Of a DNA stretch of 64,000 nucleotides, positions 25,901 to 37,700 are shown piece after piece. The notes beneath the pieces are model-generated. The model was not told where the DNA came from, did not search any database, and worked only from the letters and a program-made list of their open reading frames with translations. How positions within the stretch are numbered: the first letter of the stretch is position 1; every line of letters starts with the position of its first letter. Origin of the DNA: Dillenia suffruticosa (lineage: Eukaryota; Streptophyta; Magnoliopsida; Dilleniales; Dilleniaceae); assembly GCA_033439265.1 (NCBI GenBank), contig JAVTVX010000012.1, forward strand, positions 29,706,761 through 29,770,760, given 5' to 3'. A program made the position numbers and the translations under genes.

Positions 25901-28900
25901 CTCCTGATCTTCTGCCAATATTGTTGTATTAGGCGTAACAACAAAAGCAATCAATGTGGCTGATGGTAAAATTTTCCCAAAATTCCACAAAGATACAGCT
26001 TAAAAATGCTGTTTTATCAAGTTTAAAAACTCATGAGAAGGAATTTATTCCATTTGAAAACTACTATTTAATATTGGAATTTACTGTGGCCTACACAATA
26101 GCCATAATTTATCCCAGGTTAAGCAATGAAACCATTTTCATGACATCCAAAGCATGAGAATGCTGTATGAGATAAAAAGCTTTGAAAATCCCCTCTAAGC
26201 TTTTTTAGGAAATATAGGAATAAAAAAAGTAATTATGATATGGAAAGACATCTTCCATGACAATGTAAAAACCAAAATAAAAAATCAAGAAGGAAAAAAA
26301 GGAGGCCCGCCAAAATAAAATAACCAAATGAAGACTGACAAAAAACTAACCAGGTACCACAACATCACAACAGCCATCTCAACATGCCCAAACCTTTAAT
26401 AACCAATTTTTTTGGATTTATTTTTATTTCTTCATGGGGAAATACTCGCTTAGACCTCCTCACCATACAACATAAAACTTGACGGCCAAGCTGTCAAATA
26501 AGACTTCAGAACCTTGTTTAGCATTGGGATAATCATACATGAAGGACATAAACTATAAACTAAGGGCAAATGTCCAATAAAGGACATGAACTCTCAATAT
26601 GTTCATTTAAGGGCATCAACTTCATTTTTTTTTTAATTAAGGACCTCCATCCATTAAAAACCCCTAAGAAGTGTTAATGACGTATTTTTAAATGAAAAAA
26701 CAATGCCACAATGCAATGAGGCAAAATTGCGTTTAAAAAAATAAATAATAAAAATAATAAAAGAATGAAACAAAATAAGGAAAATCTCACCCCCGTCTCC
26801 TTTCACAGTGCTACAAATTTTCGACAATGGATGATGGTGGCTAAGGTAGTCAGAAATGGAAAATTGAATAATTGGCATTTTCATCTTCTCATCCGATCAA
26901 TTCAGCCAAGTCCAGGTGATTGGATGTGTGGGAGACCAATACAAGGCCTAGAGTTAGGGCTAGTGTTTGGGTTTAGATTTAGGGAAGGACTAGCATCATC
27001 TCCAATTATCTTATGTAATGGCATTGTAATCCTAGTAATTGTGCTCTTCTGTCTCCGGTCACTGTCATCCATTAAAAAATTGCATCATCATTTAAGGAAA
27101 TATAGATGACATTTTTCTTCCTTTATTTTATTTTTAAATGTTATAAAAATACACTTTTGCCTCTCGTTGCCATGTGGTATTCATTAACATTTGTCAAGAG
27201 ATTTTAGTCGATGTTCTCAGTTAAACAAAAAATTTGAAATTGATGTCCTAAAAATGAACAAATTGAAAGATCATGTTCTTGATTCGATATAGGCCAATAG
27301 TTTATTCGCTAGATATTAATTGTCCCTCTAATTTTTTAAAACTAACTACTCAAAACATCTCCATAATGACTTGTCAACTTTGAAATCTTGCAGGAGGATT
27401 TACTTGTATGAAAGTCCCTAATTGTGGGTAATAAGTATCACCCTTGTAAATATTTCCCATGGCATTGCTTCCCATATTCAAAGCCTATATTTTTAATTTA
27501 GACACTTCCCACATGCACACCTTTATCACTTGCTTGAGAAAGATCATGAGTTCCACCAGAAAGGATTGCCTTTCTAGAGTTTTAATCATGACAAGGCCCA
27601 ACAAAACCAATATCTGCATGGTTCCTAAAAGAAAGAGCAATTAATTGCATACTATCATAATCAAAGATGAGGTTGTCCCACTCTACAAATTTGGCATACA
27701 AACTTTCCTGTCAGCAAAATGTCCACTACCTCAAAGCCCCTACCATGCTCATCATTGACATCAACAGGCCTCATTCTTGTTATTCCCATGATCGGGCTCT
27801 TTCTTTCTCATATGGCTCACTGTCCTTATGAGAAACTAGATCAGACTCAACTTCTGACTAGACCATACCATTAACGTTCATTGATCTTCATGAGATGTCT
27901 ATTAAGAAGAGACTACATCATGAAAGTCTATTATGAAGAGGCTACTTAAACTGAAAACATGGAGTAAGTGCACAAGTAACTTTATCATTAAACTAAAGTC
28001 CCGCCCATTTAGCTTTGTCACTAGTTGAAAATTTCCCTTCATTCCCAGTTGCCACTTCTGGAGCATCAGCAAAGGTGGAGCCTGAGGACAAACATCACCT
28101 TTGCCACCACAGAACCTGATAGCAGCAACATCAATCTTCCAACCATAGTCAATATGTTTTTGACTTTTGGATTGAAATTGGAAGGAAAACCTATTAAAGA
28201 GCCCCCAAAACTAAAGCCAATCAAGCATTGAAAGGCAGCGGGCTCTCTAGACAAGGTAAACTTGTTGGTTGGCCTTCTCAACAGACCAATCCATGGCCAA
28301 ACTTTCACTGGCCTAACCTAGTGGTCCAACAACAGAAACACATCCATTTTCCCTGGGCCCAACTCTCGTCTCAACTCAGACAAGCCAGAAAAGCAGTTGG
28401 GCTACATTAGCAGCTCAGCCCGAAGCCCATCCCAACCAGGATTGGATATTTAAAATTCAATTTGTCCGTTCTCCATTCATGCAATCACATTGGCTGCAGT
28501 TTACAATGATGACCTCCAACAAATGAGTATCTGCACCTTGTACAAGCATTTGTGATCGTTGTTTCCTCAACTCATGCAATCGCTTCTTCTAGCTGTTGAG
28601 CTGCTATCTCCAATTGAAATCTATGTCCAACACCAATGAACCCATATTCACATTTTGAAAGTATTTGGTAAACCCTAAACACATAGATTGGTTTGTTTCA
28701 CTTCTTTAGTGGGTTACATTTGGGCATGACCTTCACCTTCCTCAGAGTCCTCTAGTCGAGACTCGAGAGAAAAAATTTTGGCGTAGACATAGCCCTTTTG
28801 TCTTATTTGGTAAACCCTAAACACATAGATTCTTTTCCCTATCTGTTGAAAAAGTGCTGATGATTCTATTTGGTGATCCTTCGGTAGCAATGAACAATGA

Positions 28901-29800
28901 ACATGGGAACCTCACAATTAAACTCACATCCAAATAATGAACAATGAAAAAGCGCTGATGATTCTATTTAATTTATGCCAACATGGTGCAACAATGTAAA
29001 ACACAAATTCTTTTTTGATAGGATTAAAACATAAGATTCTTTTCATCCACAATCCATAATCACCCACTACATCACTTCTAAATTTACCATTAACTTCAAA
29101 AAATGTTAAGGTTCCCATGTGGTCGATTGCTGCCTCATGTTCAGGCAACTCAAAGTTTCATTAGGCAGGCATAACAACTCTGTTTCCTTGGATGATTTAG
29201 TTAGAAAGAACATGTTCGGTTAATATAGAACTAGTAGTAGCACAAATCATCTCTTTTTACAGAAAAGGAAGTTATACTTCTCACCTCCAAGAATCCTAGA
29301 GTCTTGTCCTATTAGACATTCCAAAAACTTCCAGAAGGATGCCAATCTGTAGACTTGTCAAGACCCCACTTACACCAAAGCTTATCAATCATGCCACACA
29401 CAATCCATTGAACAAGAACAGAAGAAAAGACTTTTCTCCAAGTTCTTAATCCCAGGACAGTACAAGGGAAGGTAGTCCACAGATTAATTAAAATAATTGC
29501 ACAACAACGATAGAGAAGAATAACCCCTCTTCTTTACAAATTTCTTGAGCATGATTCTCTGCTGCCTGGCACCTCAGTGAAAAAACAAAATAGTCACCCT
29601 CGATGGGTCACCAACCTTCAAAATGGTCCTCAATGATTCCCAAGCCTGATCTCCTTTAACCGCCACCATTAATCTAATCATAAATCTTACATTGTAGGGT
29701 AGTCCAAGAAGGTCCAAGTATCGGAAAGTATTTAGAGTAAGTCCACACATAACATCAAGAAGTCAAATAAGATCTTGAGTTCACAATCATGCACAAGAGA

Positions 29801-29836
<36 letters not shown>

Positions 29837-31207
29837 AACGGCGCCCAGACAGGCATGTCCTAACCTCACATATTCAAAAACATACACCAGAGAATAATGT
29901 TTGGACATGCCTCATCGCTGTTTCAAACTCTGATAACGTAATGCAGCAAAATTGAACTTCACACACATAATCAAGTTTCGACAAGAGCCATATCACTTGC
30001 ACTTTAAATTGTAAAAACAAATACCCGGAATTTAGTAATCACTTTTGCACGCAAAATGCCAGATGTCCATCCGTAAACTATTAAAAAAATGTAAAAGAAA
30101 TAATAGCTCTCCTTCATTGTCAATTTCCAGCATGCATTACAACATGATCTTTTTTTTTTTCAAAACTCAAATGGGGCATTTAAAACGGATATTTTGAAAT
30201 GACACCTAATCATGATGCTAGTATTTTGACATTAATCAGACATTTGGAAATAAGTTTCAGCAAGTGTAGTATGCAAATAACTAAAAGAAGTTTGACTTAC
30301 CAAGCACATCATCATCTTTCTCGGATGGTAAACCATCACATCTTTGAGCCTTCCCCCATTTCATCCTATAGCAGGTGTTGTGCTCAATGACTGGTTTTTG
30401 GCTCCAGTCCCCTCTTAGTCGTGGATTAAAATGCAGAATCTTAGGAGGATCTTCCCCATCTACAACTTTCAAACCTTGCAATTCGACCATAAATTGTGAA
30501 ACCAAAACTATGTCATTGCCATTCCTCAACCGTGCAAGTTGGGGCACATGTTCCTTGTGAGCATAATGCGGTGTTGCCACCACTGTAATGGACGAACCTG
30601 CAGCTAACCCGCAAGGAAGAAACATGATGTTTTCATTCCGGTTTAATTCATCTCCATTCACAGTTATCCATGATGGGCAAGACTCTTGCTTCCCTTCAAT
30701 TAAAGAGCTCTGCTCTACATCTTCATCTGAATCACTATTCACCTCTACCCATGCTTTCAAACCTAATGACCAAGCTTCATCTGCCATTCTCTCCAACATT
30801 GACAGGTCGCTGCTTCTATCCTTTCTTTCCATGACTTTGCCTGTTATTCTACCATATTTGTGCTGAAGCGGCTTAATTGGTGTCGACTTTCCTTTTCCCT
30901 CTTCCAAAGGTTCCTTCAACGGCATTGATGGAACCTTTTGGTTTTGATTATCTTCTAATTTCCTATGAAATGTATCCTTGTAAACAGAACCCACAAATGG
31001 TTTGCTTACATCTACATCTTCCATATCCCCACCAGACATCCTAATTACGTCTGAATAACTATCATCCCCACTCAACAAACTGGCAACCTCCAATAACTTT
31101 GGAAACTTAAACGAGATAAAAACCAAATACAAAGTACCAATGCCAATCAATAGATGAGACAACTTAAACCTCCGCGCACCCAGTGGTTCAACCTTGGGCC
31201 TCTTCAT
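20204..31207 (-). CDS. Hydroxyproline O-galactosyltransferase (galectin domain plus GT31), GALT2-6 type
   Basis: Seven exons join in frame: 31207-30301, 23091-22859, 22148-21858, 21136-21008, 20896-20723, 20621-20514 and 20410-20204 (stop TGA). The product is 682 residues, normal for this family. Enzymes of this type add the first galactose to hydroxyproline of arabinogalactan proteins in the Golgi/ER. A short basic N-terminus and a single signal anchor (about 16-33, [18 protein letters not shown]) predict type II topology. A galectin-like domain covers about 193-385 ([44 protein letters not shown]). The GT31 domain covers about 435-640 ([21 protein letters not shown], the metal-binding DDD at 533-535 in [15 protein letters not shown], and KMEDVSMG near 618). 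The protein ends in CCNFR. An in-frame ATG 30 codons upstream (31297) is less likely, because relatives start with MKR followed soon by the anchor. Intron 1 is 7.2 kb and repeat-filled, while introns 4-6 are about 100 bp. The exact family member is not resolved. Confidence 0.95.
21640..21715. repeat. (AAC)n/(AAT)n compound microsatellite
   Basis: About ten AAC units followed by AAT units, within intron 3 of the galactosyltransferase gene. It is preceded by C-rich runs at 21528-21556. Confidence 0.9.
23305..23436. repeat. 69 bp tandem duplication, diverged
   Basis: Copy 1 (23305-23373) and copy 2 (23374-23436) share ATCCC, TTTT(C/G)ACAACCA, AGGAAA, GTTTAAGTTT, CTAA and AGTTC(A/T)G in order. 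They lie in galactosyltransferase intron 1. Confidence 0.7.
23681..23814 (-). pseudogene. Coding-like, exon-shaped segment of unknown origin inside GT31 intron 1
   Basis: On the minus strand an acceptor TTTGCAG precedes 23814 and a donor GTTAGT follows 23681. The 134 nt between read open as protein-like text (starts [14 protein letters not shown], then [13 protein letters not shown]). Including it would shift the galactosyltransferase frame (134 = 44 codons plus 2), so it is not a normal exon of that gene. I do not recognise the protein. It may be a captured gene piece, a cryptic exon or chance. Confidence 0.3.
23840..24110 (+). mobile_element. Possible L1-type LINE 3' end remnant
   Basis: Plus-strand text reads like the C-terminal end of L1 ORF2 (…[13 protein letters not shown]…DFLD…), followed by a 3' UTR-like stretch (CTCTGTTTTTTGCATG, then GTGAATAAAATTCTTTT) and A-rich AATAAATAAAAA. 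The frame is interrupted. Family assignment rests on resemblance only. Confidence 0.35.
26556..27304. mobile_element. Non-autonomous DNA element with long terminal inverted repeats
   Basis: The first and last roughly 75 bases are inverted and similar. The left end reads TAAACTAAGGGCAAATGTCC through AAGGACATGAAC and TATGTTCATTTAAGGGCATC to AACTTCA. The right end, reverse-complemented, reads TAAACTATTGGCCTATATCG through AAGAACATGATC and TTTGTTCATTTTTAGGACATC to AATTTCA. Long TIRs around an unrelated core suggest a MULE-like or foldback element, but no 9 bp target duplication was clear. It lies in galactosyltransferase intron 1. The core (about 26780-27110) shows an open stretch with no recognised product. 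Confidence 0.5.
28663..28831. repeat. 27 bp direct repeat, two copies 142 bp apart
   Basis: The same 27-mer, beginning ATTTGGTAAACCC and ending ACATAGATT, occurs at 28663-28689 and 28805-28831. A third kind of echo (AAGTGCTGATGATTCTATTT versus AAGCGCTGATGATTCTATTT, near 28853 and 28951) suggests repeated local duplication in this part of intron 1. Confidence 0.8.
29803..29836. repeat. Poly(A) tract of about 32
   Basis: A pure A run in galactosyltransferase intron 1, followed by CAACGGCGCCC. It could be the tail of a retroposed sequence or a simple repeat; its length is prone to sequencing error. Confidence 0.8.
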
Positions 31208-31399
31208 AGTTTTAAAATCAAAAATATACAAACAATGGCCGACAAAAACAGCAATTAATTCCACCCCATTTGCCCCCACAGACCCACCAAACCCCACATC
31301 AAAATCAAACTACCCAAACCTTCAAACTGCCCCAATCCTCAATCCCAGCAAGAAAGATCGAAACTCAGAACCGATCTCTTCAAATCGCTGAAAATAAAA

Positions 31400-33280
31400 A
31401 CCCTAAACAACAATAGACCAAAAACCACCCTCAGAAAATTTCAATGCTTTACAGAAAACAAGTTGCATCCAAGCCCATTTGCCCTAACTGATTCAAGAAC
31501 TCAAAAATCCAAAATCATGGCACAATCACTTCCAATGGCTCAAAATATAAACCGCAGATAAGAAAAAGAGGGGAAAAAAAGCCCAAAGAAAAAAAAATCA
31601 AAAATCGAAACAGAGATTGAGAGTTATACCAACATTGTCAAAAAATTAATAGGAGCGGAAGATCCCAAGAATCTTCTTAACGATGTAATTATGATCTCAA
31701 AGAATAAAGGGGAAAAAACCCTCAAGAAGATTCCGAAAGGTCTATTAGATAAACCTTGGGGTTGGGGTAATGTCAGTTTTTTTCAACAAATGGAGTCAGA
31801 TTTAAGGACAAAATGTCATCGATTTGGTCTCTCAAAGCTTTGTTGAAAATAAAGAAGGAAAGAGAAGAAGAACCCAAAGAAAGTTTCAAGACAAGAAACA
31901 AGGAAACCGAAAGGAAGAGGTTATTGGTTGGTGCCCATTTCACCAAATTATGGTCCGTTTAAAAAAGTTGAAAATAAAAACCCTTCCTCTCTCTCTTGCA
32001 GTTGGGGTCTGCTATATGGTGCTTTGTACAGAATTAACCTCAAAAAAACAAAAAATAAAGAAAAATCCTAGATAATCACAAAAGCGGATAAACTTAACCA
32101 AGGAAACCAACTCTCACATTAATTCGAAATGTCTTGCTCAGATTGTAAAAAGAGGGAAATGAAACTAGATTTTATTGCAATCAGTGAACGGAAGGCTCTG
32201 CGGTAACTGCGATTGACATAAACACAGATGATGATCCCGAGAGTTCGCCTTGGCTTTACGTTTTCAACATAATTTAAACATAGGGGTTCGCTCGGGGCAA
32301 TTCAATTGACAGAATCTCTTCACTTATATCCCTTTTTTTTTATTGATTTGATATCGCCTAATTACATCCCTTTATATCAAAAAAATTAATTTAAACACGA
32401 AACGAGGGATTAATGGAGTAATCAAAATCCTAATCCTAGAGATAAGGGTCGGATATGAATTAATAAACATTTTTTATTATTAATTATATTTTAATTAATC
32501 TGATTTAAACGTTTATAATAATTATATTTAGTGTCTATTTAACAAGACTTTTTTCAACTTTTCTTCCTACCAAAATTTTGTTTTAAAAACTCTTAAATAA
32601 AAAATAAATTTTTTTAATGAAAAAAAACAAAAAAAAAAAACCAAAAACTCCTAAGAGAAGCTTTTGTTTCTCCTTTTAAAACCATGTCAACTTTTTAAAA
32701 AATCTGTTTTCTTTTATTCCATTTATATCCTCACTTCAAAGATATTAAATTCTAAATATATCCGTATCATAAATTTATTTACTTTTATATTCTCACTTTT
32801 TCTTTCATTTTAACTTTTAACTTTTAAATTTTAATTTTATTTCAAAAATTATGAAATCAGTTTATTTTTAAAAATAAAAATAACAAACAATTTTTAACTT
32901 AATTTTAAAAGTTATTAATTTTTACCTCTCCTTATAAAGAAAAAAAAAAGTAAAAATAAAAAATCTACCAAACGGACACTTAGTATGCAACTCTCCCGAT
33001 ATAATATTTTTATTCTCAAATTTTAAATCCAAAATTTTAATTAAATAGTCTAATATTTCATTTCACAAAATTAATAAATCTTGATGAAAGGAATTTTAAA
33101 ATCTGGTACTCAGAGACGGAAGGAGAACCATATTTCAAGGCTATTAATTATATATATATATTGAGTTTGGATCATACTTATATTTAGTTGGTTGGAGACA
33201 ACAATCTAGTAACAAGAACTCAAAATCTAGGTTTAAACTATTATTATAACACTTGATACAATATAATCTGTATTATTCTG
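31400..33280. other. Divergent intergenic region (5' flank of the GT31 gene)
   Basis: This is the start of the 3.5 kb between two divergently transcribed genes. Sequence to about 31750 is A/C-rich and probably includes the galactosyltransferase 5' UTR and promoter. From 32.3 kb it is very AT-rich. No gene is supported. Confidence 0.45.
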
Positions 33281-33289
33281 TCAACCAAA

Positions 33290-33693
33290 ATTTGTGAAAA
33301 GAGTTTGTTGGAGATATTGCGATGCTTGTATCATTGATGCACTCCCCCACGATGGAGGCACCAATCGTGTCGCTGATCTTGGGTCAAAAATGATGACAAG
33401 ACCGGCGCGAAAGGGGCTTGGTAAGGGAATACGTCAATTGATCCATGGTTTTGGTATGTTGAACTTGAAGTTGACCCTCAAGCTTTCTTGGAAACAAAAA
33501 TGATATTCAACGGTAATGTGTTTTGTACTACAATGGAACACAGTATTTGCACCCAATTGTCTTGCACCAATATTATTACAGAAGAAAATGGGAGAGATGA
33601 TGAGATTGATCCCCGATTCATGGCGCAAATTGTGCACCATTATGACTTCAAAGGCACTCTTCGTAATGGCAAGTTAAGTGTTTTCCATGACTG
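33290..33693 (+). pseudogene. Unidentified coding-like relic, frame broken
   Basis: Two open stretches overlap in different frames. The first starts KRVCWRYCDAC (33294-33503). The second, better extended upstream as IDPWFWYVELEVDP from about 33435, runs through METKMIFNGNVF, HSICTQLSC and DEIDPRFMAQIVHH to a stop at 33694. Base composition is clearly higher in GC than the AT-rich flanks and the second frame looks like real protein. I do not recognise the family. A frameshift near 33430 would join both parts, so this is probably a decayed gene or transposon fragment. Confidence 0.4.
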
Positions 33694-34562
33694 AAACTAC
33701 TTTTTCTGATATACAAAAATCGTAAAAATTATAAAAATATTTACGTTAATTGCTTAGCATTTGTCACGCACCATGATTAATTATGGTTAAATATGAAAAT
33801 ATAACTTATATCACTTTAACATATTTCAATGACCCATACTTTTGTTACGTATCTAAATTATGATTTTAAATACCAACACTAAATTGTATCGACAGACGGA
33901 AATTTTTTAATACTAATGTTTTTGCATTTTGAAAACATTTTTCGTTTTTGAAATAATTCAATAATTTCTCAATACATTTTTTTCTATATTTAAATAAATC
34001 ATTTGTTTATTTAATTATATTTTTTATTTGTTTACTCGTTTGAATTTGGTTTATATACTTTTATCTCTCTCTCCTAAATAAACAAATTCCTTTATAATTC
34101 TTAGGTTCATGTATAAATAACGACAATACTAATATTATTCCTTTTAAAAAAACAATATTATAAAAAATAATTTTCTCTTATGAACTTATGATACAGAGAA
34201 TAGACCCAAAATATGAAATAATTATATTTGGAAAGGTTTTATATTTTTGTCGAAATTGGGCAATATAAAAATCTTTTTACATAAAAAATAAGGGTTTTAT
34301 ACGGAAGTACCTCAAAAAGTTATTAGGAAAATAACTCAGCGACATAAACTCTCATTCCCTGATTTGGTTTTTGTAAATTCAAATTTTTATATAATAAAAA
34401 AAAGATAATCTCATAAAAAAATTTAAAATAACATTATTGAAAAAATATTTATAAATTTAATATTCACGTATAAGCACATACGTTAGATTTAAAAATATTT
34501 CTTTTATGTTGTTTTAATTTTTTTTTCCCGGGTCACTTCCGTACAAAGATCTAAAAAGGCAA

Positions 34563-34564
34563 AT

Positions 34565-34610
<46 letters not shown>
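34563..34610. repeat. (TA)n microsatellite
   Basis: A run of about 20 TA units roughly 130 bp upstream of the HEMERA first exon candidate. Confidence 0.95.
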
Positions 34611-34613
<3 letters not shown>

Positions 34614-34738
34614 CTTGAACTACTGATATTGGGTATTCATCATCCTCGAACAAATTTGACTTTGATTGCCTTTGTTTCTTTTACGGGATAAGTTTTGGCG
34701 GATGGATTTCTAGGGGTCTCACTGCTGCGCTCTTGGAC

Positions 34739-37700
34739 ATGTTGCTCTCGCCGACCGTTGCAGTTTCTTCTTCATTATCTTTTTGTAAGGCACGTCACTT
34801 CTTCCTCTTTTTGGGCCTCTTACTGTGAAATTTTGTATTTTCTAAAACCTTATCTCTATTGGGGTCTTCACTTTTTCTGCTCTTGATTGATTCTGCTTTG
34901 AATCTTAAATATTTTTCCTTAAAATTTTGTAATTATCAATTTCCACTTTTCATTTTTATTTCGTTTCAAATTTTGAGTCTGTTGCTCGTTTCTTTGTCGA
35001 CCTAAATCTGGTGCAGTGAAGCTGATTGTGTAAAGTTCTGGCTGAAATAGAAACATCCATTTGCTGGGAAGTTTATTTATTTATTTTTGGTGCTCAATTA
35101 GGCTTTTCTTTGATTAGGCAAAAATGGGTATCTGATGAGGATTTCAATTTATGCATTTTATATCTAAATCTGCACCTAAGTTTTTGCACTGGATTATGTA
35201 CCAGTATGGTGCTAAGCTAACTAGTGTATCGGTATATTTGTTCTCAGACACCATTTGTAGGTGCATTTCCCTTGGGATATTTGCAAGTTAGAGTTGGTTT
35301 GATTTATGCACCCAGAAAGGATTCTTTGATTCCATGCATAAAGTGTGAGAAAAAGGATGGGAACTTTGAACATGTATCTATTGAACGCCCACCATACTAT
35401 AGTTACATGGACTCCACATCCGGCCAGCTTGAACCCGCATCTGGAGCTCGGGCTAGTATTCCGGGGCAGGAATACTGGCCAGAAGGCACAGCAAGTAGGG
35501 TTAGGGCTGCGAGGGCTCCTGCACCAACTGGGGAGTCTGCTGGGGCTCCATCTTATGGCAAAAGTCCTGGAAGCAGAAGGAGAAAGTATAAGACTTCTGT
35601 TGCTAAGCCTGAAGCTTCAGGTGCCGCAACAGAGGAGAGTGTTGAGAAGCCTGAAGCTTCAGGCACCTTGACAGAGGAGGGTGTTGAGTCAAGTGATCCA
35701 GCTGCAGCTGAGACTTCAGATGATGCATCAGAAGAGAGTGGAGATCTCTCATCTGAGTTTATAGTTTATCAGCCGGAACTGGAGAAAGAGGAATTATCTG
35801 GATATGACTTGGACAAAAAACTTGGACGTCCTCATGCTTTTGTTGATCCAAAAGAGAAGAAGCCTATAGAGCAGCCGCTTACCAGTGAAGAATTATGGTG
35901 GAATTGGAGGAAGCCAGAGAAAGAACAATGGTCTAGATGGCAAAGAAGGAAACCCGATGTTGAGACTGTGAGTATCATAATGCTTTGATAATGAAGCGAT
36001 AATTGACACTGCAACTGTGATGCATTGAGTTTGTAGCATTCTTCATTATTGTCCAACCAAGTCTTAAGACTTTCATCACTTTGCTTGTCCTTCAACTCAT
36101 CTATTTGTTTTTAGACTCAAATGTACAGGGTTTATCAGATTTAGATCAAGGTATTTTCTTGAGAACCTTTTCTGTTTTCATTTTGCTAATAATGGTTGCA
36201 TTTCCATATATGCATGTAACAAAGTTATCTGGCCAAGAGCCCAAATGGTTAGTCTAAACCCTCTTGTAGCACTCTCCATAGTCCACAAGAATGATCTATA
36301 CAGTTGTTTTCCGTGTTCTAACTTTTCTTGTATCAAGTTAGTGTTGAGAATCAAGAGTTTTCCTGAAGGATCTGCCAATAATGGTCAGATAATATTTAGA
36401 CCTTTAGTTACCATACTTCAGTATTTAATTGAACATTGTCCGTAAAAAAGTTGTCATTTTGACAGAGAGATTTGCCCAAGAAATATCATATGCCAGAGCC
36501 TATTTCTCCTGTCTATCTAGTAGGAATATAATTAGGGTTATTGATGCCTTCTACTTCCTTTGTTGTAAACTAATACCAGTAATATAACGAAGGTTAGAAA
36601 CTTTTATACCCCTTTATAAGTTGAGGACCTTAGTTTCTCTGAAATAGGTGTCTTTCCTTGAGTTTTCTGTGAAATGGGTGTCTTTCCTTGAGTTCTCAAA
36701 TCCCATATAAATAATGAATTTTGCAATCTTAAATGATCCTTTACTGTGAGACTTCCCTTGTTAAATAAGATGTATGCCACATGTAGTGATCACACCTATT
36801 AATTATATCTACAAAAGGCCATCCCTTGGTTGGCTTGAACTTGAAATACACGCTTATGGATTGAGTGTTGTGCTAGCTTGAGAGACGAACAGGTGATCTC
36901 TGAATCTGATCCAATACTTTACATACTTGTTTTTGCTTCTTTAGGTATTTCTCAAAGCTATGGCAGAGACTGGGCAAGTGAAGCTTTATGGAAAAGAACC
37001 TACAGTAACTGAGACGTCATTATACAGAGCTAGAAGACATCTTTTCAAAGAGGAAAGGTACTGTTATTGATTTCTCGATCCAAATTTTTTCATTTTTTGC
37101 ATTGGAAAAAAGAAGGCTCCAGCTTTTGAATTGCTGCTTACTGGTTCTAGATGAAATTCAAATATGCATCTAGTTTATTCGGTTGTGACACTGGGATCTG
37201 GGTGTCTCCTTAGCATGTCAGTCTGCAATTTTGGAGAGGGTCAACTATTCTTGGTAGGGTCTTAACACTTACATTCTGACCAAAGGCAGTTACAAGCTTT
37301 TTAATTCATGGCCTGTGATTGGCCTGCACTAAGTTCTAACTGATCTGATTTCATTTCTTCTGCAGTTAAAGTATGGCAATCCTCTATTTTCTTTCTTTTT
37401 AACTTTTCGTTGTGGAGGTCTCTAGCGCAGTGCTGGGTAGGGAATTGAGTAGAAATCATGTGCTGGTCTTAAAATTGGCTTGGGAAATGAGATGGCTTCT
37501 CCCAGGCAATTATTGGAAATCATGGATTCAATAATGTTTTTAATGTCTGATGGAATATACTTAGGTCTGAGAGTAATATTCTTGTGATCGATGTTAGCAG
37601 AGATTCTAGATGAGTTTTTATCTAGGACAGGTTGCGGTATGAGTAAGTAGCCCATTAACGGGTATTTTGGTAGGAAATCGTTGATATGATCCTTTTTTCT

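Noticed and set aside
26765..27109. 114-codon open frame
   Set aside because: It lies within the long-TIR element core in an intron, shows no known motif and has biased composition.
30375..30866. Plus-strand open frames opposite exon 1 of the GT31 gene
   Set aside because: They are antisense shadows of the real galactosyltransferase exon.
31208..31297. Longer N-terminus for the GT31 protein from the ATG at 31297
   Set aside because: It would place 30 extra residues before the conserved MKR start and signal anchor; the shorter start fits the family better, though RNA evidence is lacking.
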